Positions 49,753 to 58,565 of a DNA stretch of 64,000 nt are shown piece by piece. The notes beneath the pieces were generated by a model, which was given only the letters and a program-made list of their open reading frames with translations, did not search any database and was not told the DNA's origin. Source of the stretch: Salinispora pacifica CNR114 (GTDB taxonomy: Bacteria; Actinomycetota; Actinomycetes; Mycobacteriales; Micromonosporaceae); contig NZ_AZWO01000012.1 of NCBI RefSeq assembly GCF_000514775.1, positions 62,001 to 126,000 of the forward strand. The letters are read 5' to 3'. Both the position numbers and the translations under genes were made by a program. The number at the start of each line of letters is the position of its first letter. Within the stretch, counting starts at the first letter, position 1.

Positions 49753-51140
49753 CCACCACCCCGCTGGCCGAAACGCCGCCCGCCCCATCGACCAGCGCAG
49801 CCCTGGACTCGGAGCGCTCCGCCCGCGGCGGCACGCTACCGCCACGGCTTCCGCTACCGCGGCGAATCTTCACGCACCCGGCCCTGATGCACCATCACCG
49901 GCTGGCCGCGGTGGTGCTGGTCGTGAACCTCGGCCTGGCCGGGTATGGGCTCGGCCCCGGCGGATGGTCCACCGCCGAGCTACCGACCTCCCCACTCGCC
50001 GACCTGACCTTGGCGAACTTCACCCTCGCCGTCATCGTCCGACAGCAGTACGTCATCAACCTCTTCTTCTGGCTGGCCACCCGGGCCCGACCGAGTTGGC
50101 CCCTGCGCATCCGCCGGACCCTCGGCAAGGTCTACCACTTCGGTGGGCTACATGTCGGCGGTGCGCTCGCCGGGACCCTGTGGTTCCTCGCCCTCACCGC
50201 GACAGCCACCGTCGAGGCCCGCCGAGCCGGCTCGGGCCTGCCCGCGAACCTGGTCGTGACCTACCTGTTGGCCGCGCTGCTCCTCACCGTCTGCGGCACC
50301 GCCCTGCCACCGGTACGCGCCCGGCGCCACGACCTGTTCGAGCGGGTCCACCGCTTCGGCGGGTGGCTGGCGCTGACGCTGTTCTGGGCGCTGACGGTAC
50401 TGATGATCGCCGCAGAATCCGGTTCCCGACCGCTCGCCACCGCGCTGCTGACCGCGCCGAGCAGTTGGGCGCTCGCCCTGATGACGTTCAGCGTCGCCCT
50501 GCCGTGGCTCCGCCTGCGCAGGGTGCCCGTGGCCGTCGAACGACCATCCACCCACGTCGCGCTGGTCCAGCTTAAGCGACGCCGGGTTCCCTTCCCCGGC
50601 TCCTCCACCGCGGTCAGCCGTAGCCCGCTGCTGGAGTGGCACTCGTTCGCCAACGTGCCCGCACCAGGACAACGACACTTCCGCATCACCATCTCCCGCG
50701 CGGGCGACTGGACCGGTGCCCTCGTTGACGACCCCCCGTCCCACCTGTGGGTCAAGGGCATCACCACCGCCGGGGTGGCCAACATCGAGACGCTCTTCAC
50801 CAAGGTCGTCTACGTCGCCACCGGCAGCGGGATCGGGCCGGTGCTGCCCCACCTGCTGGCAGATGCGGTCCCCTCGCACCTGGTCTGGGCGGTCCGTAGC
50901 CCCCGGACCACCTACGGAGACGCGTTGATCGACGAGATTCGCACCGCCCGGCCCGACGCCCTGATCTGGGACACCGCCACCGACGGTAAGCCCGACATGG
51001 TGGCCCTGGCCTACCGCGCCTACCGCGAACACGGCGCCGAAGCCGTCATCTGCATCTCCAACAAGAAGCTGACCTGGCAGGTCGTCCACGGGCTGGAGCA
51101 ACGGGGCATCCCCGCCTACGGCGCCATCTGGGACTCCTGA
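49749..51140 (+). CDS. Membrane protein with ferredoxin-reductase-like domain (TmpA-like)
   Basis: 463 residues. Six helices at about 48-67, 84-112, 125-155, 163-185, 195-218 and 235-252; histidines near 129 and 133 ([10 protein letters not shown]) and 200 (VHRFGGW) could bind haem. The cytoplasmic part (260-463) looks like a flavin/NADPH oxidoreductase: EWHSFANVP at 296 stands where ferric reductases have HPFT, and [14 protein letters not shown] at 357 is the nucleotide loop. This plan is that of TmpA, a membrane flavoprotein of Aspergillus nidulans. In TmpB of the same fungus an adenylation domain is fused to such a protein. Here the adenylation enzyme is the neighbouring gene. Cofactor binding is inferred. 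Confidence 0.75.
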   Translation: MTTTPLAETPPAPSTSAALDSERSARGGTLPPRLPLPRRIFTHPALMHHHRLAAVVLVVNLGLAGYGLGPGGWSTAELPTSPLADLTLANFTLAVIVRQQYVINLFFWLATRARPSWPLRIRRTLGKVYHFGGLHVGGALAGTLWFLALTATATVEARRAGSGLPANLVVTYLLAALLLTVCGTALPPVRARRHDLFERVHRFGGWLALTLFWALTVLMIAAESGSRPLATALLTAPSSWALALMTFSVALPWLRLRRVPVAVERPSTHVALVQLKRRRVPFPGSSTAVSRSPLLEWHSFANVPAPGQRHFRITISRAGDWTGALVDDPPSHLWVKGITTAGVANIETLFTKVVYVATGSGIGPVLPHLLADAVPSHLVWAVRSPRTTYGDALIDEIRTARPDALIWDTATDGKPDMVALAYRAYREHGAEAVICISNKKLTWQVVHGLEQRGIPAYGAIWDS

Positions 51141-51159
51141 GCGACAAGGAGAGAAGACT

Positions 51160-51924
51160 GTGAATCTCATCGTGGAGCGGACCGACCGAGTCGTCACCGT
51201 ACGGCTGAACCGGCCCGCCGCCCGCAACGCGCTCAACACCGCACTGCTGACCGAACTACTGGCAACGCTGCAGCCGCTGGATGCTGACCCGGGCGTCGGA
51301 TGCTTCGTCCTCACCGGCACCGACCAGTTTTTCGCGGCGGGTGCGGACATCCGGGAGATGGCGGCGAAGTCGGCCGCGGAGATGGTGGTCGAGGACTTCT
51401 TCGCCGGCTGGGAGGCGTTCGCCGCGCTTCGTACGCCCACCGTGGCGGCGGTCGCCGGCTACGCCCTCGGCGGCGGCTGTGAGCTGGCCATGATGTGCGA
51501 CATCATCGTCGCCGCCGACACGGCTCGCTTCGGGCAGCCGGAGATCAAACTCGGCGTGATCCCCGGCATCGGTGGCACCCAGCGGCTGACCCGGCTGGTG
51601 GGCAAGGCCAAAGCCATGGACCTGATTCTGACCGGCCGGCTCATGACTGCCGAGGAGGCCGAGCGCGGCGGCCTGGTCTCCCGGGTCGTTCCGGCCGACC
51701 AGTTGCTGGCGGAGGCGGAGGCGGTGGCCCGGACAGTGGCCGGATACGGCAAGGTGGCCACCACGGCCGCCTGCGAGGCGGTCGACCGCGCGCTGGAGAC
51801 CGGCCTGCGGGAGGGGGTCCGCTTTGAGCGACGCAGCTTCCATTCCCTGTTCGGCACCGCCGACCAGCGGGAGGGGATGCAGGCCTTCCTCGACAAGCGG
51901 GCGCCACGGTTCACCGGTCGGTAG
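51160..51924 (+). CDS. Enoyl-CoA hydratase/isomerase (crotonase)
   Basis: 254 residues from GTG 51160, AAGGAG eight bases upstream and 19 bases after the membrane protein. Oxyanion hole residues in FAAGADI and ALGGGCELA; both catalytic acids are kept, E108 (GGGCEL) and E128 ([18 protein letters not shown]), 20 apart as in true hydratases. Third gene of the operon, so it may act on a thioester made by the adenylation product, or the operon joins two lines of chemistry; sequence does not decide. Confidence 0.9.
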   Translation: MNLIVERTDRVVTVRLNRPAARNALNTALLTELLATLQPLDADPGVGCFVLTGTDQFFAAGADIREMAAKSAAEMVVEDFFAGWEAFAALRTPTVAAVAGYALGGGCELAMMCDIIVAADTARFGQPEIKLGVIPGIGGTQRLTRLVGKAKAMDLILTGRLMTAEEAERGGLVSRVVPADQLLAEAEAVARTVAGYGKVATTAACEAVDRALETGLREGVRFERRSFHSLFGTADQREGMQAFLDKRAPRFTGR

Positions 51925-51978
51925 GCGCCCGGTGAACGCCTCGGTTTGCGCCGAACCCGTCGGTAGGTGCCCGGTGAA
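51918..51978 (+). repeat. Direct repeat across the crotonase stop
   Basis: TCGGTAGGCGCCCGGTGAA at 51918-51936 recurs at 51960-51978 with one change, 42 bases on. The first copy includes the stop codon. A recent short duplication or a paired site; no function is evident. Confidence 0.6.
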
Positions 51979-52007
51979 TTCTGCCGCTGACCTCGTGCTC
52001 CGGCTCG

Positions 52008-53408
52008 CTATCCGCCGGCGGCCCGCCACACCAGGCCGGCGGCGATCCCGACGGCGAGGCTGAGCACGGCCGCCACGACGGCCACCGTCGTACTCCATCG
52101 CCCTGGGCGGTCGGGCGGGGCGACCGCCCAGGGCTGATAGAGCGGAATCAGCCACCGCAGGTAGTAGAAGAGGCTGAGCGCGGAGTTGATGAAGACGACG
52201 ACCGCCAGCCACGCGTACCCGCCGTCCCAGGCGGCGCTCGCGGCGGTCAGTTTCCCGACGAAGACCGCTGTCGGCGGCGTGCCGACCAAACCGAGCAGCG
52301 CCACCACCAGGGCGGCGGCCAGCCACGGCGCGGCCGCCGCCACCCCGCGCCAGGACGTACGGCCGCGGTGCCGTGGTAGCGCGGCGGTGACCGCGAAGGC
52401 GGCGACGTTGGTGACGGTGTAGCCGGCGAGATAGACCAACAACGATGGCTGGGCGAGGTCGCTGCGTCCGGTGGCGACCACCGGCACCAGCAGGTAGCCG
52501 ACCTGGCTCACCGTTGACCAGCCGAGTAGCCGCCGCACGTCGGTCTGCCAGTACGCGGCGAGGTTACCCAACAGCATGGACGCCACGGCCAGCGTGGCCA
52601 CCACCGTCGGCCAGTTCGAGGAGCCGGGGAGGACCTCGGCGAGCCGGTGGACCGCGAGCAACGCACCGATCTTGGGCACGGTGGTGAGGAACGTCGCCGC
52701 CGTGGCCGTACCGCCCTGGGCCGCGTCGGGAACCCAGAAGTGCGCGGGGAATCCACCGGCTTTGAACATCAACCCGCCGATCACCGCGACGACGGCGGCG
52801 GTCACCACCGACCGCGGCGCGTCCGGCAGCCGAGCGGCGAGGTCGGCGTAGGCCGTGGTGCCGGTGGTCCCGGCGAGCAGCGTGACACCGAGCAGCAGCA
52901 GGATGCCGAAGAGGGCGCCGAGAAGGTAGGTCTTGAGCACCGCTTCGGCGCCGGCGCCGGCGCCGGCCAGACCGATCAGCGCGTACAGCGGGATGCTGGC
53001 CAGCAGAAAGCCCACTACCAGGGCGAGCAGGTCGGTGGCGCCGGCGAGCAGCACCGCCCCGGCGGTGGCGAAGAGCAGCAGCGCGTAGGCCTCGCTCTCC
53101 CGGGCGGATCCGGCGAGTTCGTCCCCGGCGAGGGCGAGGACGAGGAGGCAGCCGGTGGCGGCGAGGATCCGGGCGACGCCGGTGCCGGTGTCGACCGCGT
53201 AGGTGCCGTCGAAGGCGGTGTTGGCCGGAGCGGAGAGCGCGACCGCCGCGGTGATGATCACTGTGCCGCAGACAGCGGCGGCGACCCCTCGCAGGATCCA
53301 CTGCCGGTGGCGGGGCGTGAACGAGCCGCCGAGCAGGACCACGAGGGCACCGCCGGCGAGGAGCATCTCCGGCAACAGCAGCTCGGCGCGCATCATCTCC
53401 GACGCCAC
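52008..53408 (-). CDS. nuoN: Complex I subunit N-like (NuoN)
   Basis: 466 residues from GTG 53408 (ATG 53396 or 53393 also possible), about 13-14 helices, Mrp-type antiporter family. TM7 lysine kept in LMFKAGGFPAHFWVPDAAQ and the later PKIGALLAV. The TM5 glutamate, usually GLELLSL, is Leu135 here (VGFLLASIPLY). Last gene of the operon, five bases after the nuoM stop. Part of a reduced complex I cluster. Confidence 0.88.
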   Translation of the reverse strand: MASEMMRAELLLPEMLLAGGALVVLLGGSFTPRHRQWILRGVAAAVCGTVIITAAVALSAPANTAFDGTYAVDTGTGVARILAATGCLLVLALAGDELAGSARESEAYALLLFATAGAVLLAGATDLLALVVGFLLASIPLYALIGLAGAGAGAEAVLKTYLLGALFGILLLLGVTLLAGTTGTTAYADLAARLPDAPRSVVTAAVVAVIGGLMFKAGGFPAHFWVPDAAQGGTATAATFLTTVPKIGALLAVHRLAEVLPGSSNWPTVVATLAVASMLLGNLAAYWQTDVRRLLGWSTVSQVGYLLVPVVATGRSDLAQPSLLVYLAGYTVTNVAAFAVTAALPRHRGRTSWRGVAAAAPWLAAALVVALLGLVGTPPTAVFVGKLTAASAAWDGGYAWLAVVVFINSALSLFYYLRWLIPLYQPWAVAPPDRPGRWSTTVAVVAAVLSLAVGIAAGLVWRAAGG

Positions 53409-53412
53409 CCGG

Positions 53413-54903
53413 TCACCGGCCAAGCAGGTCAACGACGGTACGGGCAGCGGGCTCGACGAGATCGAGCAGCGGGCGCGGCAGCACCCCAATGAGCAGGGAC
53501 AGTGCCAGAAGTGGCCCCACCGACCACAGCTCGGTAGCGCGCAGGTCACCGAAGCCCTTCGCACAGCCGGCGGTGGGGCCGGTCAGCAACGTCTGCCCGG
53601 CGCGGAGGAACAACGCGGCCGTGACGAGGATGCCGAGCAGCGCCACCGCCGTCACGGGGGCGGTGGCGATGCTGCCGGCGAAGACCTGGAACTCAGCGAT
53701 GAAGCCGGAGAAGGCCGGCAGGCCGAGGGAGGCGAAGGCGCCGACGGCGAAGAACGCGGCGAACGCCGGCGCCGGGGCGGCGAGACCGCCGTACGCGTGC
53801 AGGTCATAACTGCCGGCCCGCTCGTACAGGACGCCGGCGAGCAGGAACAGGGCAGCGGTGATCAGACCGTGGCTGACCATCTGGGTGACCGCACCGGTCA
53901 CCGCCACCACCCGCGGTTCGACGGTGTCCACGCTGACCAGACCGGCGACGCCAACGGCGAGCACGACGTAACCCATGTGATTGATCGAGGTGTAGGCGAT
54001 CATCCGCTTGAGGTTGGTCTGGGCCAGGGCGACCAGCGCGCCGTAGAGGACCGACACCACCCCGACGGCGACGATCACCCACGCCCAGCCCCGCCACGCC
54101 TGGGGCAGCATCGGCGCGGCGATCCGCACGAAGCCGTAGGTACCCAGCTTCAACAGCACCCCGGCCAGAACAGCGGAGCCGACCGCGGGAGCGTCGGTGT
54201 GCGCCGGCGGCAACCAGGTGTGAAACGGCACGGTGGGGGTCTTCACCGCCAGGCCGATCAGGATCGCGGCGAGCACCACGCCGCCGGCCAGGGGGCGCCC
54301 CGCGAGCGGGTTCTCCGCGGTGAGGGTCGGCATGTCGAAGGTGTGCGGGTCGGCGGCCGCGTACAGGCCGATGAACCCGGTGAGCAGTGCCAGCGAGCCG
54401 AGGAACGTGTAGAGGAAGAACTTCAGCGCCGACCGGGCCCGGTCGCCGTGCCCCCAGCCGGCGATCACCACGTACATCCCGACGATGGACAGGTCGAAGA
54501 AGACGAAGAAGAGGATCAGGTCGGCCGCGGCGAAGACCCCGAGGCACACGCTCTGTAAGAACAGGAAGAGCGACGCCTGTACGCGGGGGCGGTGCCGCTC
54601 CCGCAGCGCGTACACCGCGCAGGCGAGGAAGACCACCGCGGTCATCGCCATCAGGGGCAGGGAGAGCCCGTCCACGCCGAGGTGGTAGCTACTGCCCACC
54701 CCCGGGATCCAGGCCGCCCGTTCGGCGAAGGCCAACTCTCCCGGCGGCGGCGTCTCGTACCCCGCCCAGACGACACCGACCAGCGCCAGCTCGATCGTCG
54801 CCGCACCCACCCAGACCCAGCGTGCGGTGGCGTCGCCACACCGGGGGACGGCGGCCAGCAGCACCGCGACGAGCAGGGGCAGGAAGACGATCGCGGTCAG
54901 CAT
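53413..54903 (-). CDS. nuoM: Complex I subunit M-like (NuoM)
   Basis: 496 residues from ATG 54903. Antiporter-type subunit: HLGVDGLSLPL, GLAVKTPTVPFHTWLPPAHTDAP (TM7 Lys kept), LLKLGTYGFVRI and QTNLKRMIAYTSINHMGYV. The TM5 acid is D137 (LFFVFFDLSIVGMY) where most NuoM have Glu. Length normal. Five bases after nuoL. Confidence 0.93.
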   Translation of the reverse strand: MLTAIVFLPLLVAVLLAAVPRCGDATARWVWVGAATIELALVGVVWAGYETPPPGELAFAERAAWIPGVGSSYHLGVDGLSLPLMAMTAVVFLACAVYALRERHRPRVQASLFLFLQSVCLGVFAAADLILFFVFFDLSIVGMYVVIAGWGHGDRARSALKFFLYTFLGSLALLTGFIGLYAAADPHTFDMPTLTAENPLAGRPLAGGVVLAAILIGLAVKTPTVPFHTWLPPAHTDAPAVGSAVLAGVLLKLGTYGFVRIAAPMLPQAWRGWAWVIVAVGVVSVLYGALVALAQTNLKRMIAYTSINHMGYVVLAVGVAGLVSVDTVEPRVVAVTGAVTQMVSHGLITAALFLLAGVLYERAGSYDLHAYGGLAAPAPAFAAFFAVGAFASLGLPAFSGFIAEFQVFAGSIATAPVTAVALLGILVTAALFLRAGQTLLTGPTAGCAKGFGDLRATELWSVGPLLALSLLIGVLPRPLLDLVEPAARTVVDLLGR

Positions 54904-54907
54904 CCGG

Positions 54908-56773
54908 CTACCCCAGCACCACGAGAACGACGGCACCGACGACGAGCACCACCACAGCCTGGAGGTAGTACTGGTGCAGTTGCCCGGTCTGCGGCCGGCG
55001 CGCGAGGTGCCCCAGCCGCCGCAGCCCGGCCGCGACAACCTCCACCGTCCGGTCGACTCGGCGCTCGTCGACCCGAGCGGCCCGCCGGGCGAGGACGACC
55101 GTGGCCCGCGCCGCCTGCGCGACGCCCCGGTCCAGCACCCGGTCGTCGAACCGAGCCGCCGCCGCACCGAGCGCCAGGGTCGGACGCGTCACCAGCACCG
55201 AAGCCACCTGTCGGAGGCCCAGCCACCGCCGCGCCCAGCGTGGTGCCGGCGCCCGCCACCGCGCCACGACGACGAGGGCCGCCAGGGCGATCAACGCCGA
55301 CGCGGCCAGTTCCGGTACCGGAACCGGGTGGTAGCCGCCGGGTTGACCGACGGCGTGCGCGACCACGGCACCGGTCGGGGGCAGCGCCAGCAGCCCGGCG
55401 CCCGCGGCGGCGACCGCCAGCACCAGCAGCGGCAACCACCCGGCCCGGGGAATCCGCCCGGTGCCGGTCCCCTCCTGGTTCCGGTACGCGTCCACCGCGC
55501 CCTGCTGCTCGGCGGGGACCCGCCGCCAGAGCACGACGAGAACCTTCCCCGCGTAGGCGGCGGAGAGCGCTGCGGCCGCGAGGCCCACCGCGTACAGCGC
55601 CGGTGACTCCGCGCGGACGGCAACGAGGATGGCGTCCTTGGTCGCCCAGAGCGACAGCGGCGGGATCCCGGCCAACGCCAACAGCGCGACCGTGGCCGAC
55701 CAACCGACCAGCGACCACCGCCGGGCTACCCCGGCCAGACCGGCGAGCTGTTTGGTGCCCAGCGCGGCAAGCCACGCCCCGGCGGCGAGGAACAACAGCG
55801 CCTTGACCGCGGCGTGCGCCACCAGATGCGCGGTCCCACCCGCTACCGCGCCGGCCCCGGCGGCCAACACCACGAAACCGAGTTGAGCACAGGTGGAAGC
55901 GGCGAGGAGTTGCTTGAGGTCGGGCTGGGTGAGCGCGACCGCGCCGAGCAGCAGCGCGGTCCCCGCACCCACCCACATGGCCACCCACGGGGCCCAGCCG
56001 GTGGCGGCCAGCAGCGGCTGCGTCCGCAGGAGCAGGTAGCCGCCCAACGCCACCATCGCCGCGGAGTGCAGCAGCGCGCTGACCGGGCTCGGCCCGGCCA
56101 TCGCCCGGGACAGCCAGAAGGAGAACGGTAGCTGCGCGGCCTTGCCGAGCGCCGCGACCAGGACACCCGCCGCCAACACGTGCCGCCACCCCGGGCTGCT
56201 GGCGGCGAGGTCGGCCAGGGCCAGGCCCGCACCACCGGCCAGCGCCGCCCCGGCCGCCAGGTAGAGGCCAAGATCCGCAGTACGGGTGGTGACGAATGCT
56301 GTGCGGCCGGCGGCGACTCGGGCCTCGTCCCACCACCAGAACCCGATCAAGGCGTACGATGCGGCGCCCATCAGCTCCCAGGCGAAGAGCAACGTCGGCA
56401 GGGTGCCCGCCGTGACGGTGAGCACGGCAGCGGCAGCGAACAACAGCATCAGGCCGTGGAACCGCGCCGCCGGGGTGAGCGCCTCGCCGGCGGCGGCCAC
56501 CAGCACCAGCAGCGTCACCGCCAGCACCGTCGGCAGGACCAGCGCGGCCAGCCCATCCACCGTCAGGACGAGATCCGCGCCGGCCAGGAACGGCACCGCC
56601 ACCGTCGGCCGGGCGACGGCGACCAGTGCTGACAGCAGCACGGCCGTGGCAGCGACCGCCAACGCGACCCGCACCGCGACCCGATCCCTGGGCCGGGCGA
56701 CGACCAGCACGGCACCGGCGGTGGCGGGCAGGCCGACCACCGCCCACAACGCTGCCATCCCGAGCGCGGTCAT
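54908..56773 (-). CDS. nuoL: Complex I subunit L-like (NuoL)
   Basis: 621 residues from ATG 56773, overlapping the nuoK stop (ATGA). TM5 Glu is present (FAWELMGAASY), as is TM7 Lys and the LGKAAQLPFSFWLSRAMAGPSPVSALLHSAAMV region, and the long lateral-helix part at the C-terminus. An Arg-rich segment (ARRAARVDERRVDRTVEVVAAGLRRLGHLARR) precedes the last helix. Confidence 0.93.
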   Translation of the reverse strand: MTALGMAALWAVVGLPATAGAVLVVARPRDRVAVRVALAVAATAVLLSALVAVARPTVAVPFLAGADLVLTVDGLAALVLPTVLAVTLLVLVAAAGEALTPAARFHGLMLLFAAAAVLTVTAGTLPTLLFAWELMGAASYALIGFWWWDEARVAAGRTAFVTTRTADLGLYLAAGAALAGGAGLALADLAASSPGWRHVLAAGVLVAALGKAAQLPFSFWLSRAMAGPSPVSALLHSAAMVALGGYLLLRTQPLLAATGWAPWVAMWVGAGTALLLGAVALTQPDLKQLLAASTCAQLGFVVLAAGAGAVAGGTAHLVAHAAVKALLFLAAGAWLAALGTKQLAGLAGVARRWSLVGWSATVALLALAGIPPLSLWATKDAILVAVRAESPALYAVGLAAAALSAAYAGKVLVVLWRRVPAEQQGAVDAYRNQEGTGTGRIPRAGWLPLLVLAVAAAGAGLLALPPTGAVVAHAVGQPGGYHPVPVPELAASALIALAALVVVARWRAPAPRWARRWLGLRQVASVLVTRPTLALGAAAARFDDRVLDRGVAQAARATVVLARRAARVDERRVDRTVEVVAAGLRRLGHLARRPQTGQLHQYYLQAVVVLVVGAVVLVVLG

Positions 56774-57072
56774 CCGGACAGGTCCGCGGCCGTGTCGGTC
56801 AGGTCCGACCGCCGGATCCGGTGCAGTGACGTGGCGACGGCGAAGCCCATCGCCATCTCCACCGTCATCGCCGCGAGGATGACCAGAAGCAGCACCTGCC
56901 CGGACGGGTCGGGGGCGCAGAACCACCACAGCCCGGCCACGGCCAGGATCAGGCCGTTGAGCATCAACTCCAGGCCCATCATCACCATCACCACGACCTG
57001 TTGGGACAGGGCGCCGTACAAACCGACGGAGATCAGGGCCGCGGCCACCAGCAGCACAGTCCGTACTGTCAC
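56770..57072 (-). CDS. nuoK: Complex I subunit K-like (NuoK)
   Basis: 100 residues, three helices. GTG 57072 overlaps the nuoJ stop (GTGA). Both channel glutamates of the family are kept: MMGLELMLNG (about residue 32) and AAMTVEMAMGFA (about 69). Normal length. Confidence 0.92.
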   Translation of the reverse strand: MTVRTVLLVAAALISVGLYGALSQQVVVMVMMGLELMLNGLILAVAGLWWFCAPDPSGQVLLLVILAAMTVEMAMGFAVATSLHRIRRSDLTDTAADLSG

Positions 57073-57632
57073 CGGCTGACTCCCCCCGGCTGCGGATCGG
57101 CCGCCCGAGGCCGACGAAGGTCGTCCCCGAGCCGGTCGTAGCGGGTGCGGTGCGCGGCCAGAACGACCCCACTGACGATGGTGGCCGCCATGACCACGCC
57201 CACCGTCGCCATGGTCAACATCTTCGGACCCATCAGCTCCGTGCCGAGGGCGGCGGTGACATCCGCCGGTGGGCTGCCGCGACGGCTCGGCCACGGCGCG
57301 AACAGCGCCCCGGCGGCCAGGAGCAGAAACACCCCGACCGACACCGGCAGGGCATGACGAGCACCGTGGACCATGTTCATCGACATCATCGCCGGATTCA
57401 TTCCCATGAACATGTTCATGTAGACGGCCATGATCGCCATCTCCATCACCATCATCAGAATGACCAACACGCCGACGTAGAGCTGCTGCAGCAGGAGCAC
57501 CTGAAGACCGACCGCGATGAAGGACAGCGCCAGGGAGTAGCTGGCCCGGGCCATCGAGTTGACGACGAAGACGGCGACCCCGGCGAGCACCGCGACGACC
57601 GCGAGGCCCCAGAAGACGAGGTGGGCGAGCAT
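57069..57632 (-). CDS. nuoJ: Complex I subunit J-like (NuoJ) with a methionine-rich stretch
   Basis: 187 residues, five helices. The TM3 core (LYVGVLVILM) is as in NuoJ. Residues 60-87 hold 13 methionines in 28 (MMVMEMAIMAVYMNMFMGMN, then PAMMSMNMVHG). The usual loop is not so rich. C-terminal tail is basic. Four bases after nuoH. Confidence 0.87.
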   Translation of the reverse strand: MLAHLVFWGLAVVAVLAGVAVFVVNSMARASYSLALSFIAVGLQVLLLQQLYVGVLVILMMVMEMAIMAVYMNMFMGMNPAMMSMNMVHGARHALPVSVGVFLLLAAGALFAPWPSRRGSPPADVTAALGTELMGPKMLTMATVGVVMAATIVSGVVLAAHRTRYDRLGDDLRRPRAADPQPGGVSR

Positions 57633-57635
57633 GCC

Positions 57636-58565
57636 TCAGCCCCCGATCACGATGACGGCGACGAGGAGGTCCTGCAGCAGCACCGCCGGCAGCAGCACCA
57701 GCCAGCCCACCTCCATGAACATGTCCGGACGCAGCGCGGGCACTCGCCGGCGCAGCCACACCAACCCCGCCAGTAGCACCGTGGCCTTCACCAGCACCCA
57801 GGCCCAGGCGGGCAGCAGCGGCCCGCCCCCACCACCGAGGAACATCGGTACGGCGAAGGCGGCACCTGCCGCCAGCAGCGCGTACCGCCCGGCCAGAAAC
57901 AACAGCCGATCCACACCGGAGAGCTCCGCCGTCACCCCACCCGCCACGTCGCGACCGAGCGCCGGCGAGAAGGGCCCCCACACCGCGATCGCCACCACGC
58001 CGAGGCAGTAGACGACAAAGGCCACCGGCATCCACACCACAAACCACAACCCCTGCTGCGCGGCGGCGACCTCCCCGACCCGCAGACTGGACGCCGCAAC
58101 CGCCGGCGCCACCAACGCGAACATCAACGGCAACTCGTACGCCAGCCCGTGCGCGAGGAACCGGTACCCGCCGATCATCGCGTACGCGGAGTTGGCGCCC
58201 CACCCGGTCAGCCAGACGAACGCCCAGGCCAGGACATCGAGTGCGTTTACCCACACCACCCCGACAGCCAGGTCGAACAGGGTCCACCGCCCGAGCGGCA
58301 CCACTGTGACGATCATCAGCGCCATCCCGAGCAACCCGGCCCCGCCGACCCGCCACAGCAGGCGGTCCGCGGCGACGGTGGTTCGCCGGCGCTGCCGCAG
58401 CAACCGCGCCACCTCACCCACCGGCCGCCCCATCCTGGACCGGGCACCGGCGGCCCGGCCGGCCAGGGCGCCGTCGAGGAGCGCCGCGGCGACCACGAGC
58501 GTCCCCAGCAGCCCCGCCGCGACCGGCGCCCAGCCACCGGAGACGGCTACCGGTGTTTCAGCCAT
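57636..58565 (-). CDS. nuoH: Complex I subunit H-like (NuoH)
   Basis: 309 residues from ATG 58565, eight helices. Recognisable by NSAYAMIGGYRFLAHGLAYELPL (the YE acid of the quinone funnel) and the C-terminal RRRVPALRPDMFMEVGWLVLLP. The early loop, GPNRVG... in most, is here MGRPVGEVARLLRQRRRT. It starts inside the NuoB/D-like gene (eight-base overlap). Slightly short for the family. Confidence 0.85.
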   Translation of the reverse strand: MAETPVAVSGGWAPVAAGLLGTLVVAAALLDGALAGRAAGARSRMGRPVGEVARLLRQRRRTTVAADRLLWRVGGAGLLGMALMIVTVVPLGRWTLFDLAVGVVWVNALDVLAWAFVWLTGWGANSAYAMIGGYRFLAHGLAYELPLMFALVAPAVAASSLRVGEVAAAQQGLWFVVWMPVAFVVYCLGVVAIAVWGPFSPALGRDVAGGVTAELSGVDRLLFLAGRYALLAAGAAFAVPMFLGGGGGPLLPAWAWVLVKATVLLAGLVWLRRRVPALRPDMFMEVGWLVLLPAVLLQDLLVAVIVIGG

